The notes: generated by a model from the letters alone, not told the origin. 64,000 nt of DNA from PHAA01 sp963665865 (GCA_963665865.2 CAXXWF010000001.1:682001-746000); one strand, 5' to 3'. Numbered from the stretch's first letter, positions 49,068 to 58,280 are shown. Made by a program: numbers and translations.

Positions 49068-50648
49068 ATGAGTTACAAGCAGAGAATCAAGACGTTATTA
49101 GTTGCCGCGCTATGTTTAGGGGTTATGTTCGGCATTATGGGGTGTGCTGCAAAAGGCGGCACCGTAAAGAACGCATCCGATTTGTCCAATACACTGATAT
49201 ATGCAGGCGAGAATACAGATACAATAAACCCTGTTGTAACCGGTCAAAGCGAGTTGGTGAGTATTATTTTTTCCGGTTTGATGAAGTATGACGCTTCCGG
49301 CAATCCCATTGTAGATTTAGCCAAAAGCTATACCTATGACGACAATACACTTACTTATACCTTCAATCTGAGGCCTGGGGTTTTGTGGCATGATGGTACG
49401 CCCTTAACTGCTGATGACATTGTATTTACATATAATGCGCTGACAACGGATAAAACCTTATCTTCAAGCATGCTTAGCGATTACAAGGATATTGTAAGTA
49501 TAAAAGCGAAGGATGAAAATACCGTGGCGATAACGCTTTCGCAATATAACGCTGCAATGCTTAATTATTTTACAATTGGCATCATTCCGAAGCATCTGCT
49601 TGAGGGCCAGGACCTCACCACCTCCGCATTTAACCAAAATCCTGTCGGCACCGGTCGCTATAAGTTTGTTAATTGGGATAAAGCCGGCGGTACTGTAACC
49701 CTGGTGAGAAACGATAAATACTACGATAAGATTCCAAACATTCAAAATATAGTATACAAAACTGTTGCGGTGGAAAGTACCAAGGCCCTTATGCTGCAAT
49801 CCGGCGAAGCAGACCTGGCATGGCTAAATGCAAACTATGCCAAGAATTTTCTCGGTAAGAATGGCTTTACAAATTACGATTTTACTACAGCTGACTACCG
49901 GGCAGTGTCAATGGATTTCAGAACTAATTTCTGGACCCAAAACAAGGATTCAGTTGGTGTACTTAACTATGCTATCGATAAAGAAGCTGTCGTAAAAAGC
50001 GTGCTTACCGGTGAGGGACGTACCGCGTACAGCCCCATGCAGATTAACACTTTTGGCGGCAGTAAGGAGGCTGACATTTACCCTTATGATCTTGATAAGT
50101 TTGCCAAAGAGATGGGAAAACTCGGATGGACTAAAGGCAGCGACGGGATCTATGAGCGCAATGGCCAAAAATTCCACTTCACAATTCAGGTTCGTGATTA
50201 CGAAGAAGAGCGCGTAGATATCGCCAATATTGTTTCCAAGCAGTTGAAAGAAGCAGGCGTTGACATGGAAATTGTGCTGGTTACAAAGTTCGACTGGAAT
50301 TTCGGATATAACGGCTTCTTGGCTGGTTTTGCAGCTGAGTTTGACCCGGATGGAATCTATAAGCAATTCACTACAACCGGAAGCGCCAACACTATGAAAT
50401 ATTCCAATCCAGTAGTGGACAACTTACTAACCCAAGCAAGACATTCCAAAGATGCTAATGAAAGAAAGCGTTTATATGGTAAATTCGAAGTCGCATGGGC
50501 CAAGGAACCGGGATCTGTCTTGATTGCATATCTGGACGGCAATTACGTAGGTATCAGCGGCCTTGAAGGTCTCGATACAACCAGAGTTCTCGGGCATCAT
50601 GCCGTGGGCGTTATGTGGAACATTGAAGATTGGACACTCTCCAAATAG
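49068..50648 (+). CDS. ABC substrate-binding lipoprotein (SBP family 5; NikA/DppA-like)
   Basis: 526 residues, ATG 49068 behind TAGGAGG. The lipobox is FGIMGCAAKG. Family 5 markers are seen: IIFSGLMKYDASGNPIVDLA, LRPGVLWHDGTPLTADDIVF, NPVGTGRYKFVNWDKAGGTV and LNYAIDKEAVVKSVL. It holds the ligand outside the membrane and hands it to the two permeases. A pair of His (LGHHAVG) lies near the C-terminus. Ligand not decidable from sequence; Ni, Ni-chelate or peptide are the options. Confidence 0.88.
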   Translation: MSYKQRIKTLLVAALCLGVMFGIMGCAAKGGTVKNASDLSNTLIYAGENTDTINPVVTGQSELVSIIFSGLMKYDASGNPIVDLAKSYTYDDNTLTYTFNLRPGVLWHDGTPLTADDIVFTYNALTTDKTLSSSMLSDYKDIVSIKAKDENTVAITLSQYNAAMLNYFTIGIIPKHLLEGQDLTTSAFNQNPVGTGRYKFVNWDKAGGTVTLVRNDKYYDKIPNIQNIVYKTVAVESTKALMLQSGEADLAWLNANYAKNFLGKNGFTNYDFTTADYRAVSMDFRTNFWTQNKDSVGVLNYAIDKEAVVKSVLTGEGRTAYSPMQINTFGGSKEADIYPYDLDKFAKEMGKLGWTKGSDGIYERNGQKFHFTIQVRDYEEERVDIANIVSKQLKEAGVDMEIVLVTKFDWNFGYNGFLAGFAAEFDPDGIYKQFTTTGSANTMKYSNPVVDNLLTQARHSKDANERKRLYGKFEVAWAKEPGSVLIAYLDGNYVGISGLEGLDTTRVLGHHAVGVMWNIEDWTLSK

Positions 50649-50754
50649 GTAAAAAATTAAGTCAGTATAGAACTGCTGTAGTAATTATAAGATGTGGCTG
50701 GGTGTTTGCCTAAACACCCAGCACTCTCTTGTATAAAATATGGAGGCGCAGCCA

Positions 50755-51774
50755 ATGACGGGACCTGTTTTGCAACTTAAAAACTTATCAGTTAGCTTTG
50801 ATACACCAAATGGTGAGGTTGAAGCTGTCAGAGATGTTAGTCTGTCACTGAATAAAGGTGAAATTTTGGCTATAGTAGGGGAATCCGGATGCGGAAAAAC
50901 CGTTATGAGTCAATCAGTTCTGAAACTGCTTCCCAAAACTTCAAGGATAAAGCAGGGGCAAATTATTGTTGATGGCGACGATATAACGGATTATAAAGAA
51001 AAACAAATGCGCAAGTTGCGCGGCCGTATTTTGTCTATGGTATTTCAGGACCCTATGACAACCTTAAACCCAACGATTCCGATAGGGAAGCAGATTACTG
51101 AATCTATCGTAAAGCATACCCAGGTCAGCAGGAAGCAAGCAAGAAAACGGGGGTTGGAAATGCTGGAGTTGGTAGGCATTGAGAATCCTCTACATATGTT
51201 TTCGCTGCAACCACACTTTTTTTCGGGCGGGATGCGCCAACGTTGTGTATTAGCAATAGCTCTAGCCTCCCAACCCAAGGTGTTGTTTGCCGATGAAGCC
51301 ACATCTGCGCTCGACGTAACAGTTCAAGCCAAAATAATAGATCTTCTTATAGATATTCGAGACAAGACCGGCATTTCAATAGTCTTTATTTCGCATAATT
51401 TGGGCGCTGTGGCCCGCATTGCAGACCGTGTAGCCGTTATGTATGCTGGGAAAATAGTTGAAATCGGCACGGCAGAAGATGTTTATTATGATCCCCGACA
51501 CCCATATGTATGGGGATTGATGTCATCTTTGCCCTCCCTCACCAAGGAGGGAGAATGTCTTACAAGTATTCCTGGTATGCCACCGGTCATGCTGGACCCT
51601 CCGGCCGGTGACGCATTTGCCGTTCGCAATGAATTTGCTCTTGCTATTGATTACAAAGAAATGCCCCCAATGTTTCAAATTACTCCCACTCATAGCGCAG
51701 CTACCTGGTTGCTTGATAAAAGAGCGCCCCAAATTACGCCGCCAATTTCTCTGAAAAGGAAGGCCGAAGCATGA
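50755..51774 (+). CDS. ABC transporter ATPase (NikD/DppD-like)
   Basis: About 339 residues from ATG 50755; the ATG at 50740 is part of the GGAGG site. The motifs are GESGCGKTVMSQSVLKLLP (Walker A), the Q-loop in MVFQDPMTTLNPTIPIGKQI, PHFFSGGMRQRCVLAIALAS (signature) and VLFADEATSALDVTVQAKII (Walker B). DEAT replaces DEPT, as is common in this family. The C-terminal oligopeptide domain is present (HPYVWGLMSSLPSL) but its Cys cluster is not. Overlaps the next ATPase gene by 4 bp (ATGA). Confidence 0.92.
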   Translation: MTGPVLQLKNLSVSFDTPNGEVEAVRDVSLSLNKGEILAIVGESGCGKTVMSQSVLKLLPKTSRIKQGQIIVDGDDITDYKEKQMRKLRGRILSMVFQDPMTTLNPTIPIGKQITESIVKHTQVSRKQARKRGLEMLELVGIENPLHMFSLQPHFFSGGMRQRCVLAIALASQPKVLFADEATSALDVTVQAKIIDLLIDIRDKTGISIVFISHNLGAVARIADRVAVMYAGKIVEIGTAEDVYYDPRHPYVWGLMSSLPSLTKEGECLTSIPGMPPVMLDPPAGDAFAVRNEFALAIDYKEMPPMFQITPTHSAATWLLDKRAPQITPPISLKRKAEA

Positions 51775-52658
51775 ACACCGAGGAAATTTTAAGTGTTTAT
51801 AATTTAAAACAGCATTTTCATATAAACAAAGATCTGACTATCAAGGCGGTAGATGGTGTGACTTTTCAGGTTAATAAGTGTGAGGTTTTCGGACTTGTAG
51901 GTGAAACTGGTTCAGGAAAGTCAACGATTGCGCGTACAATAATGGGAATACATCCAGCCACGGGCGGTGAAGTGTTTTTTAAAGGCAATAAAATATCGGA
52001 AAAAGAAATATATAGACAAAATAAAAAAGATATTCACCGCAACATGCAGATTATATTTCAGGATTCAGCTGCCGCTTTGAATCCAAGAATGACTGTCGAG
52101 CAGATAATTACCGAGCCGTTAAAAGTTAATAGTATTATAAAAAGTAAAAATGAACTCCAAGAAAAATTAGAGTCTTTACTCTTGGAAGTGGGTCTGAATA
52201 ACACCTATAAAACAAAATATCCAGCAGAGATTTCAGGTGGCCAGCGTCAACGTGTCGCCATTGCGAGATGCTTAAGTACGAGTCCTGATTTGATTATTGC
52301 TGATGAACCCATTGCATCTTTGGATGTTTCAATTCAGGCGCAGATAATCACCTTGTTTCAACGCTTGCAGCGTGAGCGTGAATTTTCTTTTCTCTTAATT
52401 GCACATGACCTCTCCATCATTAAGTTTATCTGTGACAAGGTGGCCGTAATGCTTAATGGCCGACTAATGGAAATTGCAACAACCAAAGAATTGTTTACAA
52501 ATCCGCTCCACCCCTATACACAGTCTCTTTTGTCTGCCGTTCCTGTACCAGATCCTATCTTCGAGAGAAACAAAAAAATTCCGGCCTATGATATAAAACG
52601 TGATAAAACAATTGGGGAAATGGTTGAAGTATCAGTTGGGCATTACGTTTTACAATAA
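51771..52658 (+). CDS. ABC transporter ATPase (NikE/DppF-like)
   Basis: 295 residues, ATG 51771 in an ATGA overlap. It shows GETGSGKSTIARTIMGIHPA (Walker A), IIFQDSAAALNPRMTVEQII (Q-loop), EISGGQRQRVAIARCLSTSP (signature), LIIADEPIASLDVSIQAQII (Walker B) and IAHDLSII (switch His). It ends with the short NPLHPYTQSLLSAVPVPDP oligopeptide tail. With its partner it powers the transporter. It is the last gene of the five-gene operon. Confidence 0.93.
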   Translation: MNTEEILSVYNLKQHFHINKDLTIKAVDGVTFQVNKCEVFGLVGETGSGKSTIARTIMGIHPATGGEVFFKGNKISEKEIYRQNKKDIHRNMQIIFQDSAAALNPRMTVEQIITEPLKVNSIIKSKNELQEKLESLLLEVGLNNTYKTKYPAEISGGQRQRVAIARCLSTSPDLIIADEPIASLDVSIQAQIITLFQRLQREREFSFLLIAHDLSIIKFICDKVAVMLNGRLMEIATTKELFTNPLHPYTQSLLSAVPVPDPIFERNKKIPAYDIKRDKTIGEMVEVSVGHYVLQ

Positions 52659-52755
52659 TTAGACAAATGCTTATTATTGATTTTAATTGTAAATACCGAT
52701 TTTAAAGAACTAGTTATCCTTATTTAGAAAACAGTCTTTTAAGGGAGCGATATTT

Positions 52756-53514
52756 ATGGATAATATAAAAAATGAGATAGCCTTAAGATGGAATTCTCTA
52801 TGTAATGATTATGATGAACAGTATTGTCACGGGTTAAGAAGTAAGGAAGAAGAAGAGCAGTGGCTAAAATTTTTGCGGGAAGTTGTTGGAAACGAATCCA
52901 AAAGGATACTAGATATTGGAACGGGAACTGGTTTCTTGGCTATACTGTTGGCCCAGCTTGGTCACCACTGTACCGGACTTGATATATCGGAAGGTATGTT
53001 AAACGTAGCGAAAAATAAAGCTCTAAAAAATAATTTACTTATAGATTTTGGCATTGGAGATGCAGAAGATTTACCCCTTGATGATAAAAGTTTCGATATT
53101 GTAATTAATAGGCATCTGCTGTGGACTATTTCACAGCCAGAAAAAGCCTTAAGAGAATGGATAAGGGTTTTAAAGCCAGGGGGTAAATTAGTAATAGTTG
53201 ATGGAGACTGGTTTTATAAAAATAAAGGAAATGATATTAAAAAATGGATAGGAAATATTTTGATTAAGATTAGTGAGGTTAATCCAGGTAAACATTCCAG
53301 CAATTATAGTGAAGATGTTAAAGCGATGCTTCCCATGATGAAAGATAAAAACGCCAGAAATGTACATGAATTAGTGAAAGATTGTGGATTATGCAATATT
53401 GAAGTAATTCCGATGCTTGAAGTTGACCGGGCAGAGAAGAAGGTAATGCCTTTTAAGTATAGGTTGGCAAACCCATATAAGAGAAGGTGTGTTATTGGAA
53501 TTAAATCGATGTAG
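52756..53514 (+). CDS. Class I SAM-dependent methyltransferase
   Basis: 252 residues, ATG 52756 behind AAGGGAG. The SAM-binding fold shows ILDIGTGTGFLAILLAQLGH (motif I, ~residue 53), CTGLDISEGMLNVAKNKALK, GDAEDLPLDDKSFDIVINRH (motif II) and RVLKPGGKLVIVDGDWFYKN (motif III). The N-terminal RWNSLCNDYDEQY is of the UbiE/Methyltransf_11 kind. It lies 98 bp past the ABC operon and ahead of the B12 riboswitch. The same type of gene occurs beside Ni/metallophore transporters, so it may modify a chelator; this is only inference. Confidence 0.8.
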   Translation: MDNIKNEIALRWNSLCNDYDEQYCHGLRSKEEEEQWLKFLREVVGNESKRILDIGTGTGFLAILLAQLGHHCTGLDISEGMLNVAKNKALKNNLLIDFGIGDAEDLPLDDKSFDIVINRHLLWTISQPEKALREWIRVLKPGGKLVIVDGDWFYKNKGNDIKKWIGNILIKISEVNPGKHSSNYSEDVKAMLPMMKDKNARNVHELVKDCGLCNIEVIPMLEVDRAEKKVMPFKYRLANPYKRRCVIGIKSM

Positions 53515-53631
53515 ATATAACAGTGGCTTCATATTCTCATTATATTGCATTCCACAGATATTATCGCAGATCAAAAACAATCTATACAAACATACTTGCT
53601 TCGTGTTATAGTTAACAAATAAGAGAATATT

Positions 53632-53803
53632 TGGTTATGAGTGATTCTTCCCCGAGGGAAGAATTGAAAAGGGAAATCAGTTAAAATCTGATGCGGTACC
53701 CGCCACTGTAAGGGGAATGGCTTTCAAACGTGTCACTGGAGTATTGGCTCTGGGAAGACTTGAGAGTCCAGATGAACCTGAGTCAGGAGACCTGCTCATA
53801 CTT
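53632..53803 (+). promoter_or_regulatory. Cobalamin (B12) riboswitch upstream of cobK
   Basis: The B12 box GCCACTGTAAGGGG (53702-53715) is present in CGGTACCCGCCACTG. Downstream is GAGTCAGGAGACCTGC, the second signature. The outer stem is TTATGAG with CTCATA. It is followed at 53885 by a terminator hairpin ahead of cobK, so control is probably by attenuation: with cobalamin bound, cobK is shut off. Confidence 0.93.
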
Positions 53804-53884
53804 AACATCAAAACTGCCTACGGGATGTTGGGGAGGTGAATACTTGTATCTTTGGTGCTATAGCCGGATATTAGTTTGAGCTGT

Positions 53885-53913
53885 AAACCCTTCTGTTAGT
53901 GAAGGGTTTTTTT
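53885..53913 (+). terminator. Attenuator of the first B12 riboswitch
   Basis: AAACCCTTC and GAAGGGTTT pair around a 7-base loop, followed by T's, 40 bp before cobK. Confidence 0.8.
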
Positions 53914-53952
53914 ATTTAATTAACTTTTTTCGAACAACTACGGAGGTCAAAA

Positions 53953-54681
53953 ATGATTATACTTTTGGGAGGTACAACTGAGGCTCGCGAAATCGGTAAA
54001 CGTCTTAATAATAGGGGAATTGATTTTAAACAAATACAAGAATGGACGGGAAATGAGTGTTTGCAGATGGCTTCTGTTATTCTTGATGCCAGCCATCCTT
54101 CCAGAAGTGTAAAGGTTGTTCCATTAATCCAATGGTGTAAACACCAGGATATTCCTTATCTTAGGCTTGAAAGACCTGAGACCAAAATTCCCGCCAGCTC
54201 CTTAATTACTCCAGTACATAATTGGGAGGAAGCTTTGCTTTATCTGAAACAACGCGTTGACATATTGTCCAAAAATAAGGGACGCAAGGTGACGATTTTT
54301 GTTACTACCGGCAGCCATCAACTAGAAAGTATTGTGCAAAGTTCAATTGCCCGTTCTGCTCGTCTGGTTGTACGGGTTCTTCCGGAAGGACGCTTAGTGC
54401 AGAAATGTCAGGACATAGGTATTCATCCCAAGGATATTGTAGCTATACAAGGCCCTTTTTCCAAAGAGATAAATAAGGGTTTGTTTAAGTTTTATAGAGC
54501 AGATATTCTCTTGACTCGGGACAGTGGTCTGGCTGGTGGGACGGATACGAAATTATCCGCTGCATTAGAACTAGGTGTAGAAATAGTACTTATAAAAAAG
54601 CTCCAGGCCAGCATCGGTTTAACAGTGAATAGTATCAATGAATTACTGAATTGGTTAGATAAAAATTGGGAGCATCAATAA
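53953..54681 (+). CDS. cobK: Precorrin-6A/cobalt-precorrin-6A reductase
   Basis: 242 residues, ATG 53953 behind ACGGAGG. CobK/CbiJ reduces (cobalt-)precorrin-6A with NAD(P)H in corrin ring synthesis. Motifs are MIILLGGTTEAREIGKRLNN at the start, VILDASHPSRSVKVVPLIQW (~47), PYLRLERPE (~77), FVTTGSHQLE (~122), RVLPEG and LLTRDSGLAGGTDTKLSAAL near the end. It is a lone corrin gene here, under its own B12 riboswitch. The rest of the pathway must be elsewhere. Confidence 0.9.
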   Translation: MIILLGGTTEAREIGKRLNNRGIDFKQIQEWTGNECLQMASVILDASHPSRSVKVVPLIQWCKHQDIPYLRLERPETKIPASSLITPVHNWEEALLYLKQRVDILSKNKGRKVTIFVTTGSHQLESIVQSSIARSARLVVRVLPEGRLVQKCQDIGIHPKDIVAIQGPFSKEINKGLFKFYRADILLTRDSGLAGGTDTKLSAALELGVEIVLIKKLQASIGLTVNSINELLNWLDKNWEHQ

Positions 54682-54769
54682 TCGTAACGGGTTCTTAGTT
54701 ATTGGAAAGCATGGGTGATAATCGAACTGGCTGATATCGCCAGGTATCTATAAAAACTAAATAGTAAGG

Positions 54770-54942
54770 TAATTCAGGTACCGAGGTTTGATGACCTTGG
54801 TTCAAAAGGGAAGCCGGTGTAATTCCGGCACGGTCACGCCACTGTGAGGATGATGGCCCTCGAACAATGTCACTGGCAGTAAAACTGCTGGGAAGACTTG
54901 AGGGTACAGATGAATCCGAGTCAGGAGACCTGCCTGTTTTGA
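54770..54942 (+). promoter_or_regulatory. Second cobalamin riboswitch (upstream of cbiQOMN)
   Basis: AAGCCGGTGTAATTCCGGCA, then CGGTCACGCCACTGTGAGG (B12 box) and GAGTCAGGAGACCTGCCTG are all canonical. No gene lies between its attenuator (54989-55020) and a third, diverged leader, so both leaders control the same cbi operon. Confidence 0.92.
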
Positions 54943-54988
54943 GTTTTCCAATACCCACGGTGTATGGGGGCAGGATACGCAATTATTG

Positions 54989-55020
54989 GCCCTATACCTC
55001 TGACGATGTATAGGGCTTTT
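54989..55020 (+). terminator. Attenuator of the second B12 riboswitch
   Basis: GCCCTATAC and GTATAGGGC pair around a 13-base loop, followed by TTTTATTTATTTT. Confidence 0.85.
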
Positions 55021-55059
55021 ATTTATTTTATTGAAATGGGACTTCTTCTTGAGAGAAGA

Positions 55060-55208
55060 GGTTTAAACGCAAGCGGTGGGATTCCGTGCCAAAGACTGTA
55101 ATGGGGGAACGTAAGCCAGTACTGGCTTGCGCGATGAGACCTTAGCCAGTAAGCAGCCTATTCATACTTCCAAATGATAGGGGGGATGGTTTGGGCTGCT
55201 TTTTATTT
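55060..55208 (+). promoter_or_regulatory. Third, diverged B12-riboswitch-like leader with terminator
   Basis: AAGCGGTGGGATTCCGTGCC resembles the P4/L4 region of cobalamin riboswitches. AAAGACTGTAATGGGGG looks like an altered B12 box, and TTAGCCAGTAAGCAGCC like an altered AGTCAGGAGACCTGCC. CGCAAGC and GCTTGCG enclose the middle. It ends in a hairpin, AGCAGCC with GGGCTGCT, plus TTTTTATTT. So it is either a decayed or a specialised second switch in tandem before cbiQ. Identity is not certain. Confidence 0.5.
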
Positions 55209-55331
55209 GGAAATGCTTCCGGGGAGGACTAAGGGTGGTAATTTTGATGATCGGAATCAAGAAATATTAAGCCAGTTAGGGGGCAGTAATATAGCCAGCC
55301 CAAATGAATAATTAAAATGAGGAAAAAATGG

Positions 55332-56198
55332 ATGAATACAATCTTTCCAATAAGTGAACATCGGGAAGTACATACCCATGGAGCTAAGATACAGCATCTT
55401 CACCATAAAATCGGACATAAGCACGGCGAAGGGTCTTCCATTGATTTTTATGCTTATGCGTCCAAAATCAGACACTGGAATCCTGCTTTTAAGGTATCTC
55501 TTTCCCTGCTGACTCTGGTTCTTTGTATTGTATTGAACAATCCTTATGTATCCGTTGCGGTCATTATTGCAATGGCCTATTTGACCATCATAAAAGGCGG
55601 GCTTTCAATCCATGCATATTTGTCGATACTGACGATTCCAATCACTTTTATTCTTCTTGGCACTTTTACCATTGGCATTGACTTTTCAACCCATCCGATT
55701 GGGCAATATAATTTATTTCTTGGTTTTTGCTATGTATTTACTTCCCAGGCGCAGCTTAAGATCATGTTCTTTTTGATTCTGAAGGTTTTTGCCGCGATTA
55801 GTGCTATGGAAATGATGACATTGTCGACTCCATCCTCAGAGATTATCAGTGTGATCGGACGGGCACATGTGCCGAAGCTTATTGTAGAACTAATGAATGT
55901 TATTTACCGTTACATTTTCATTCTGATGGATGTCAATCTCAAAATGAGAAATTCCGCCGATTCCCGCCTTGGCTTCTGTGATATTAAGACATCCTGGTAT
56001 ACATTTGCAAGCATTGCGAGCAATATTCTTATTGTTTCAATGAAAAAGGCAGATGACTATTTTAATGCCATGGAGGCCAGATGTTATGATGGAGATCTTA
56101 TATTTTTGGAAGAGGAAAAAAAGGTAAAAACAATCCATATTGCCATAACAGCAGTATTTATAATTTTTCTGATTCTGCTTTGGGCTTATACCCGATAG
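55332..56198 (+). CDS. cbiQ: Cobalt ECF transporter T component CbiQ, His-rich N-terminus
   Basis: About 288 residues. ATG 55332 lies 8 bases after GAGGA; ATG 55317 has no site. The N-terminus is His-rich (EHREVHTHGAKIQHLHHKIG, HKHGEG), unusual for CbiQ and probably metal-binding. About five to six membrane helices follow. The coupling motif SADSRLGF lies at ~220, and FNAMEARCYDGD, the second family motif, near 255. CbiQ links the ATPase to the CbiM/N substrate part. The gene order Q-O-M-N differs from the usual M-N-Q-O. Confidence 0.9.
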   Translation: MNTIFPISEHREVHTHGAKIQHLHHKIGHKHGEGSSIDFYAYASKIRHWNPAFKVSLSLLTLVLCIVLNNPYVSVAVIIAMAYLTIIKGGLSIHAYLSILTIPITFILLGTFTIGIDFSTHPIGQYNLFLGFCYVFTSQAQLKIMFFLILKVFAAISAMEMMTLSTPSSEIISVIGRAHVPKLIVELMNVIYRYIFILMDVNLKMRNSADSRLGFCDIKTSWYTFASIASNILIVSMKKADDYFNAMEARCYDGDLIFLEEEKKVKTIHIAITAVFIIFLILLWAYTR

Positions 56199-56210
56199 AA
56201 AGGAACGATT

Positions 56211-57089
56211 ATGGGAGAACCAATATTAAAGATCAAGGATTTGTATTATAGCTATGGAAATGGGGGGTCTGCATTAAACGGCGTCAGTGTGGATATCTAT
56301 GAAGGTGAGAAAATCGCTGTCATTGGCCCTAACGGTGCCGGTAAATCCACATTTTTCCTGAATACGAACGGCGTACTCACACCGGATCTGGGAGAGATCA
56401 GTTACCATGGTAGAATCATTACTAAAAAGAACTTAAAAGAGCTTCGGAGAAATATCGGCATTGTATTTCAGGATCCCGACAATCAGATTATCGCATCCAC
56501 AGTTATGGCAGAAGTGGGATTCGGGCCGATGAATTTAAAACTTCCCAAAGAGGAAATATGGCAACGGGTGGAGGAAGCACTGGGTTATATGAACATCCTG
56601 GATTATAAGGAGCGTCCGCCTCACTATTTGAGCGGCGGAGAAAAGAAACGCGTCAGCATTGCTGATATCATCGCCATGAAATCGGAAATCATCATCTTTG
56701 ATGAACCGACGGCGGGACTGGACCCGTTAAATGCACAAATGTTGGAAGAAGTTTTGGGCAAGCTTGGTTCAGAGGGCAACACCATGCTTATTTCCTCCCA
56801 TGATGTAGATTTTGTATACAGATGGGCTGAAAGAGCCATTGTATTCAGTCAGGGGGAAATTATCGCGGACGGAACACCGCTCAAAATTTTTCAAAACAAA
56901 GAAATCTTAAAACAGGCAAATCTTCAACAACCAATGATGCTGGCAGTATATGATTTGCTGGTAGAAAACCATATTCTGGAAGATGCCGAAGCCTATCCTA
57001 AAAGTACCCAGAAACTCAAGGAAATGCTGGAAAACATAAAAGGCATTGGTAGTTTTAATTGCGATCGACGCCTGGATGCTGTCAGGTAA
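56211..57089 (+). CDS. cbiO: Cobalt ECF transporter ATPase CbiO
   Basis: 292 residues, ATG 56211 with AAAGGAACG upstream. It shows GPNGAGKSTFFLNTNGVL (Walker A, ~residue 40), GIVFQDPDNQIIASTVMAEV (Q-loop, the QDPDNQ form of ECF ATPases), YLSGGEKKRVSIADIIAMK (signature), IIIFDEPTAGLDPLNAQML (Walker B) and ISSHDVDFVYRWAERA (switch His). It drives Co2+ (or Ni2+) uptake with CbiQ, CbiM and CbiN. It is 12 bp behind cbiQ. A broken second cbiO-like gene lies at 59584-59931. Confidence 0.94.
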   Translation: MGEPILKIKDLYYSYGNGGSALNGVSVDIYEGEKIAVIGPNGAGKSTFFLNTNGVLTPDLGEISYHGRIITKKNLKELRRNIGIVFQDPDNQIIASTVMAEVGFGPMNLKLPKEEIWQRVEEALGYMNILDYKERPPHYLSGGEKKRVSIADIIAMKSEIIIFDEPTAGLDPLNAQMLEEVLGKLGSEGNTMLISSHDVDFVYRWAERAIVFSQGEIIADGTPLKIFQNKEILKQANLQQPMMLAVYDLLVENHILEDAEAYPKSTQKLKEMLENIKGIGSFNCDRRLDAVR

Positions 57090-57105
57090 AAATAAGGGAG
57101 GTAAA

Positions 57106-57864
57106 ATGAACATGAATAAAAAAGAAAAAAGATTTGTTATTAATTTGGCAGCCGTTGCTATGGCTTTCGGAATAACTCCGGTAGCAAACGCAATGCACAT
57201 CATGGAGGGCTATCTTCCGCCAACATACTGTATAGCGTGGGGCATTATCTGCATCCCATTTTTAGTGGCCGGTTACCTGTCAATTAAAAAGACACTCTCT
57301 GAGGATCGTAAATCACTTACTCTTCTTGCAATGGCAGGCGCATTCATTTTCGTAATTTCTTCTTTAAAGATTCCGTCAGTAACAGGCAGCTGCTCACATA
57401 TGACCGGTACTGGTTTGGGTGCAATTTTATTCGGACCAACCGCGGTCAGTATCCTGGGTATTATTGTACTGATTTTCCAGGCAATCCTGCTTGCCCATGG
57501 CGGACTGACCACTCTTGGCGCTAATACGTTTTCTATGGCTATTGCCGGTCCGTTCCTTTCCTATGGAATCTATATATTATGTAAGAAGCTGAAAGTCAAT
57601 AATCATGTCGGTATTTTTCTGGCAGCATCAATCGGTGACCTATTCACCTATTGTGTAACCAGTTATGAGCTTGCGCTTGCTTATCCGTCGGCGAACGGTG
57701 GTGTTGCAGCCTCTGCACTCAAGTTCCTGGCAGTATTTGCACCGACCCAACTTCCATTGGCAATTATCGAAGGTATTCTGAGCGTTGTCATCATTATGGC
57801 TCTTGAAACCTATGCAAAATCCGAATTGAGAGGTATTGGATTTTTAATTGGAGGTAAAAATTAA
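57106..57864 (+). CDS. cbiM: Cobalt ECF transporter substrate component CbiM
   Basis: About 252 residues from ATG 57106 behind GGGAGGT (ATG 57112 also possible). A signal-like helix ends ...TPVANA, and the mature protein would begin MHIMEGYLP, the CbiM hallmark in which the N-terminal amine and the first His bind Co. Helices follow with SLKIPSVTGSCSHMTGTGLG (second His motif) and ILLAHGGLTTLGANTFSMAI. It ends in IMALETYAKSELRGIGFLIG. Ni is handled by close relatives (NikM); the B12 leaders favour Co. Confidence 0.94.
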   Translation: MNMNKKEKRFVINLAAVAMAFGITPVANAMHIMEGYLPPTYCIAWGIICIPFLVAGYLSIKKTLSEDRKSLTLLAMAGAFIFVISSLKIPSVTGSCSHMTGTGLGAILFGPTAVSILGIIVLIFQAILLAHGGLTTLGANTFSMAIAGPFLSYGIYILCKKLKVNNHVGIFLAASIGDLFTYCVTSYELALAYPSANGGVAASALKFLAVFAPTQLPLAIIEGILSVVIIMALETYAKSELRGIGFLIGGKN

Positions 57865-58196
57865 TGGCAAAGACGAAAAATAAAGTTATGGGTTTATTGA
57901 TTATTGCGGTCTTGATTGCCCTTATACCTTTATTTACATTAAAAGGTGCTGAATTCGGTGGCTCAGATGATGCAGGAAGCCAAGCCGTTTCCGAGATTAC
58001 AGGTACCGAATATCAACCCTGGTTTACACCTGTTTTGGAAACCTGGATTGGCGGCGAATTACCGGGGGAAGTTGAGAGTCTGCTCTTCTGCGTACAAACA
58101 GGCATTGGAGTCGGTATTATGGCCTTCTTAATGGGAAGGTTTGTAGAAAGAACTAAGATAGAAAACAATAAAAACGCTCAATCTTCTTCTGTATGA
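57864..58196 (+). CDS. cbiN: Cobalt transport protein CbiN
   Basis: 110 residues, ATG 57864 overlapping the cbiM stop (TAATG). Two membrane helices enclose an outside loop: MGLLIIAVLIALIPLFTLKG, then EFGGSDDAGSQAVSEITGTE and YQPWFTPVLE, the loop that inserts into CbiM; the second helix is LLFCVQTGIGVGIMAFLMGR. Length and pattern are normal for CbiN. It is the last gene of the operon, before a terminator. Confidence 0.93.
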   Translation: MAKTKNKVMGLLIIAVLIALIPLFTLKGAEFGGSDDAGSQAVSEITGTEYQPWFTPVLETWIGGELPGEVESLLFCVQTGIGVGIMAFLMGRFVERTKIENNKNAQSSSV

Positions 58197-58245
58197 TTGA
58201 AAGATAATGTAAAAATGATACGGGAAATAACCGTGTCTAACCAAG

Positions 58246-58280
58246 GCCCCGTTTATTACTATACTGAACGGGGTCTTTTA
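58246..58280 (+). terminator. Terminator of the cbi operon
   Basis: GGCCCCGTT and AACGGGGTC pair around a 13-base loop, followed by TTTTATCC, 50 bp after cbiN. Confidence 0.8.
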
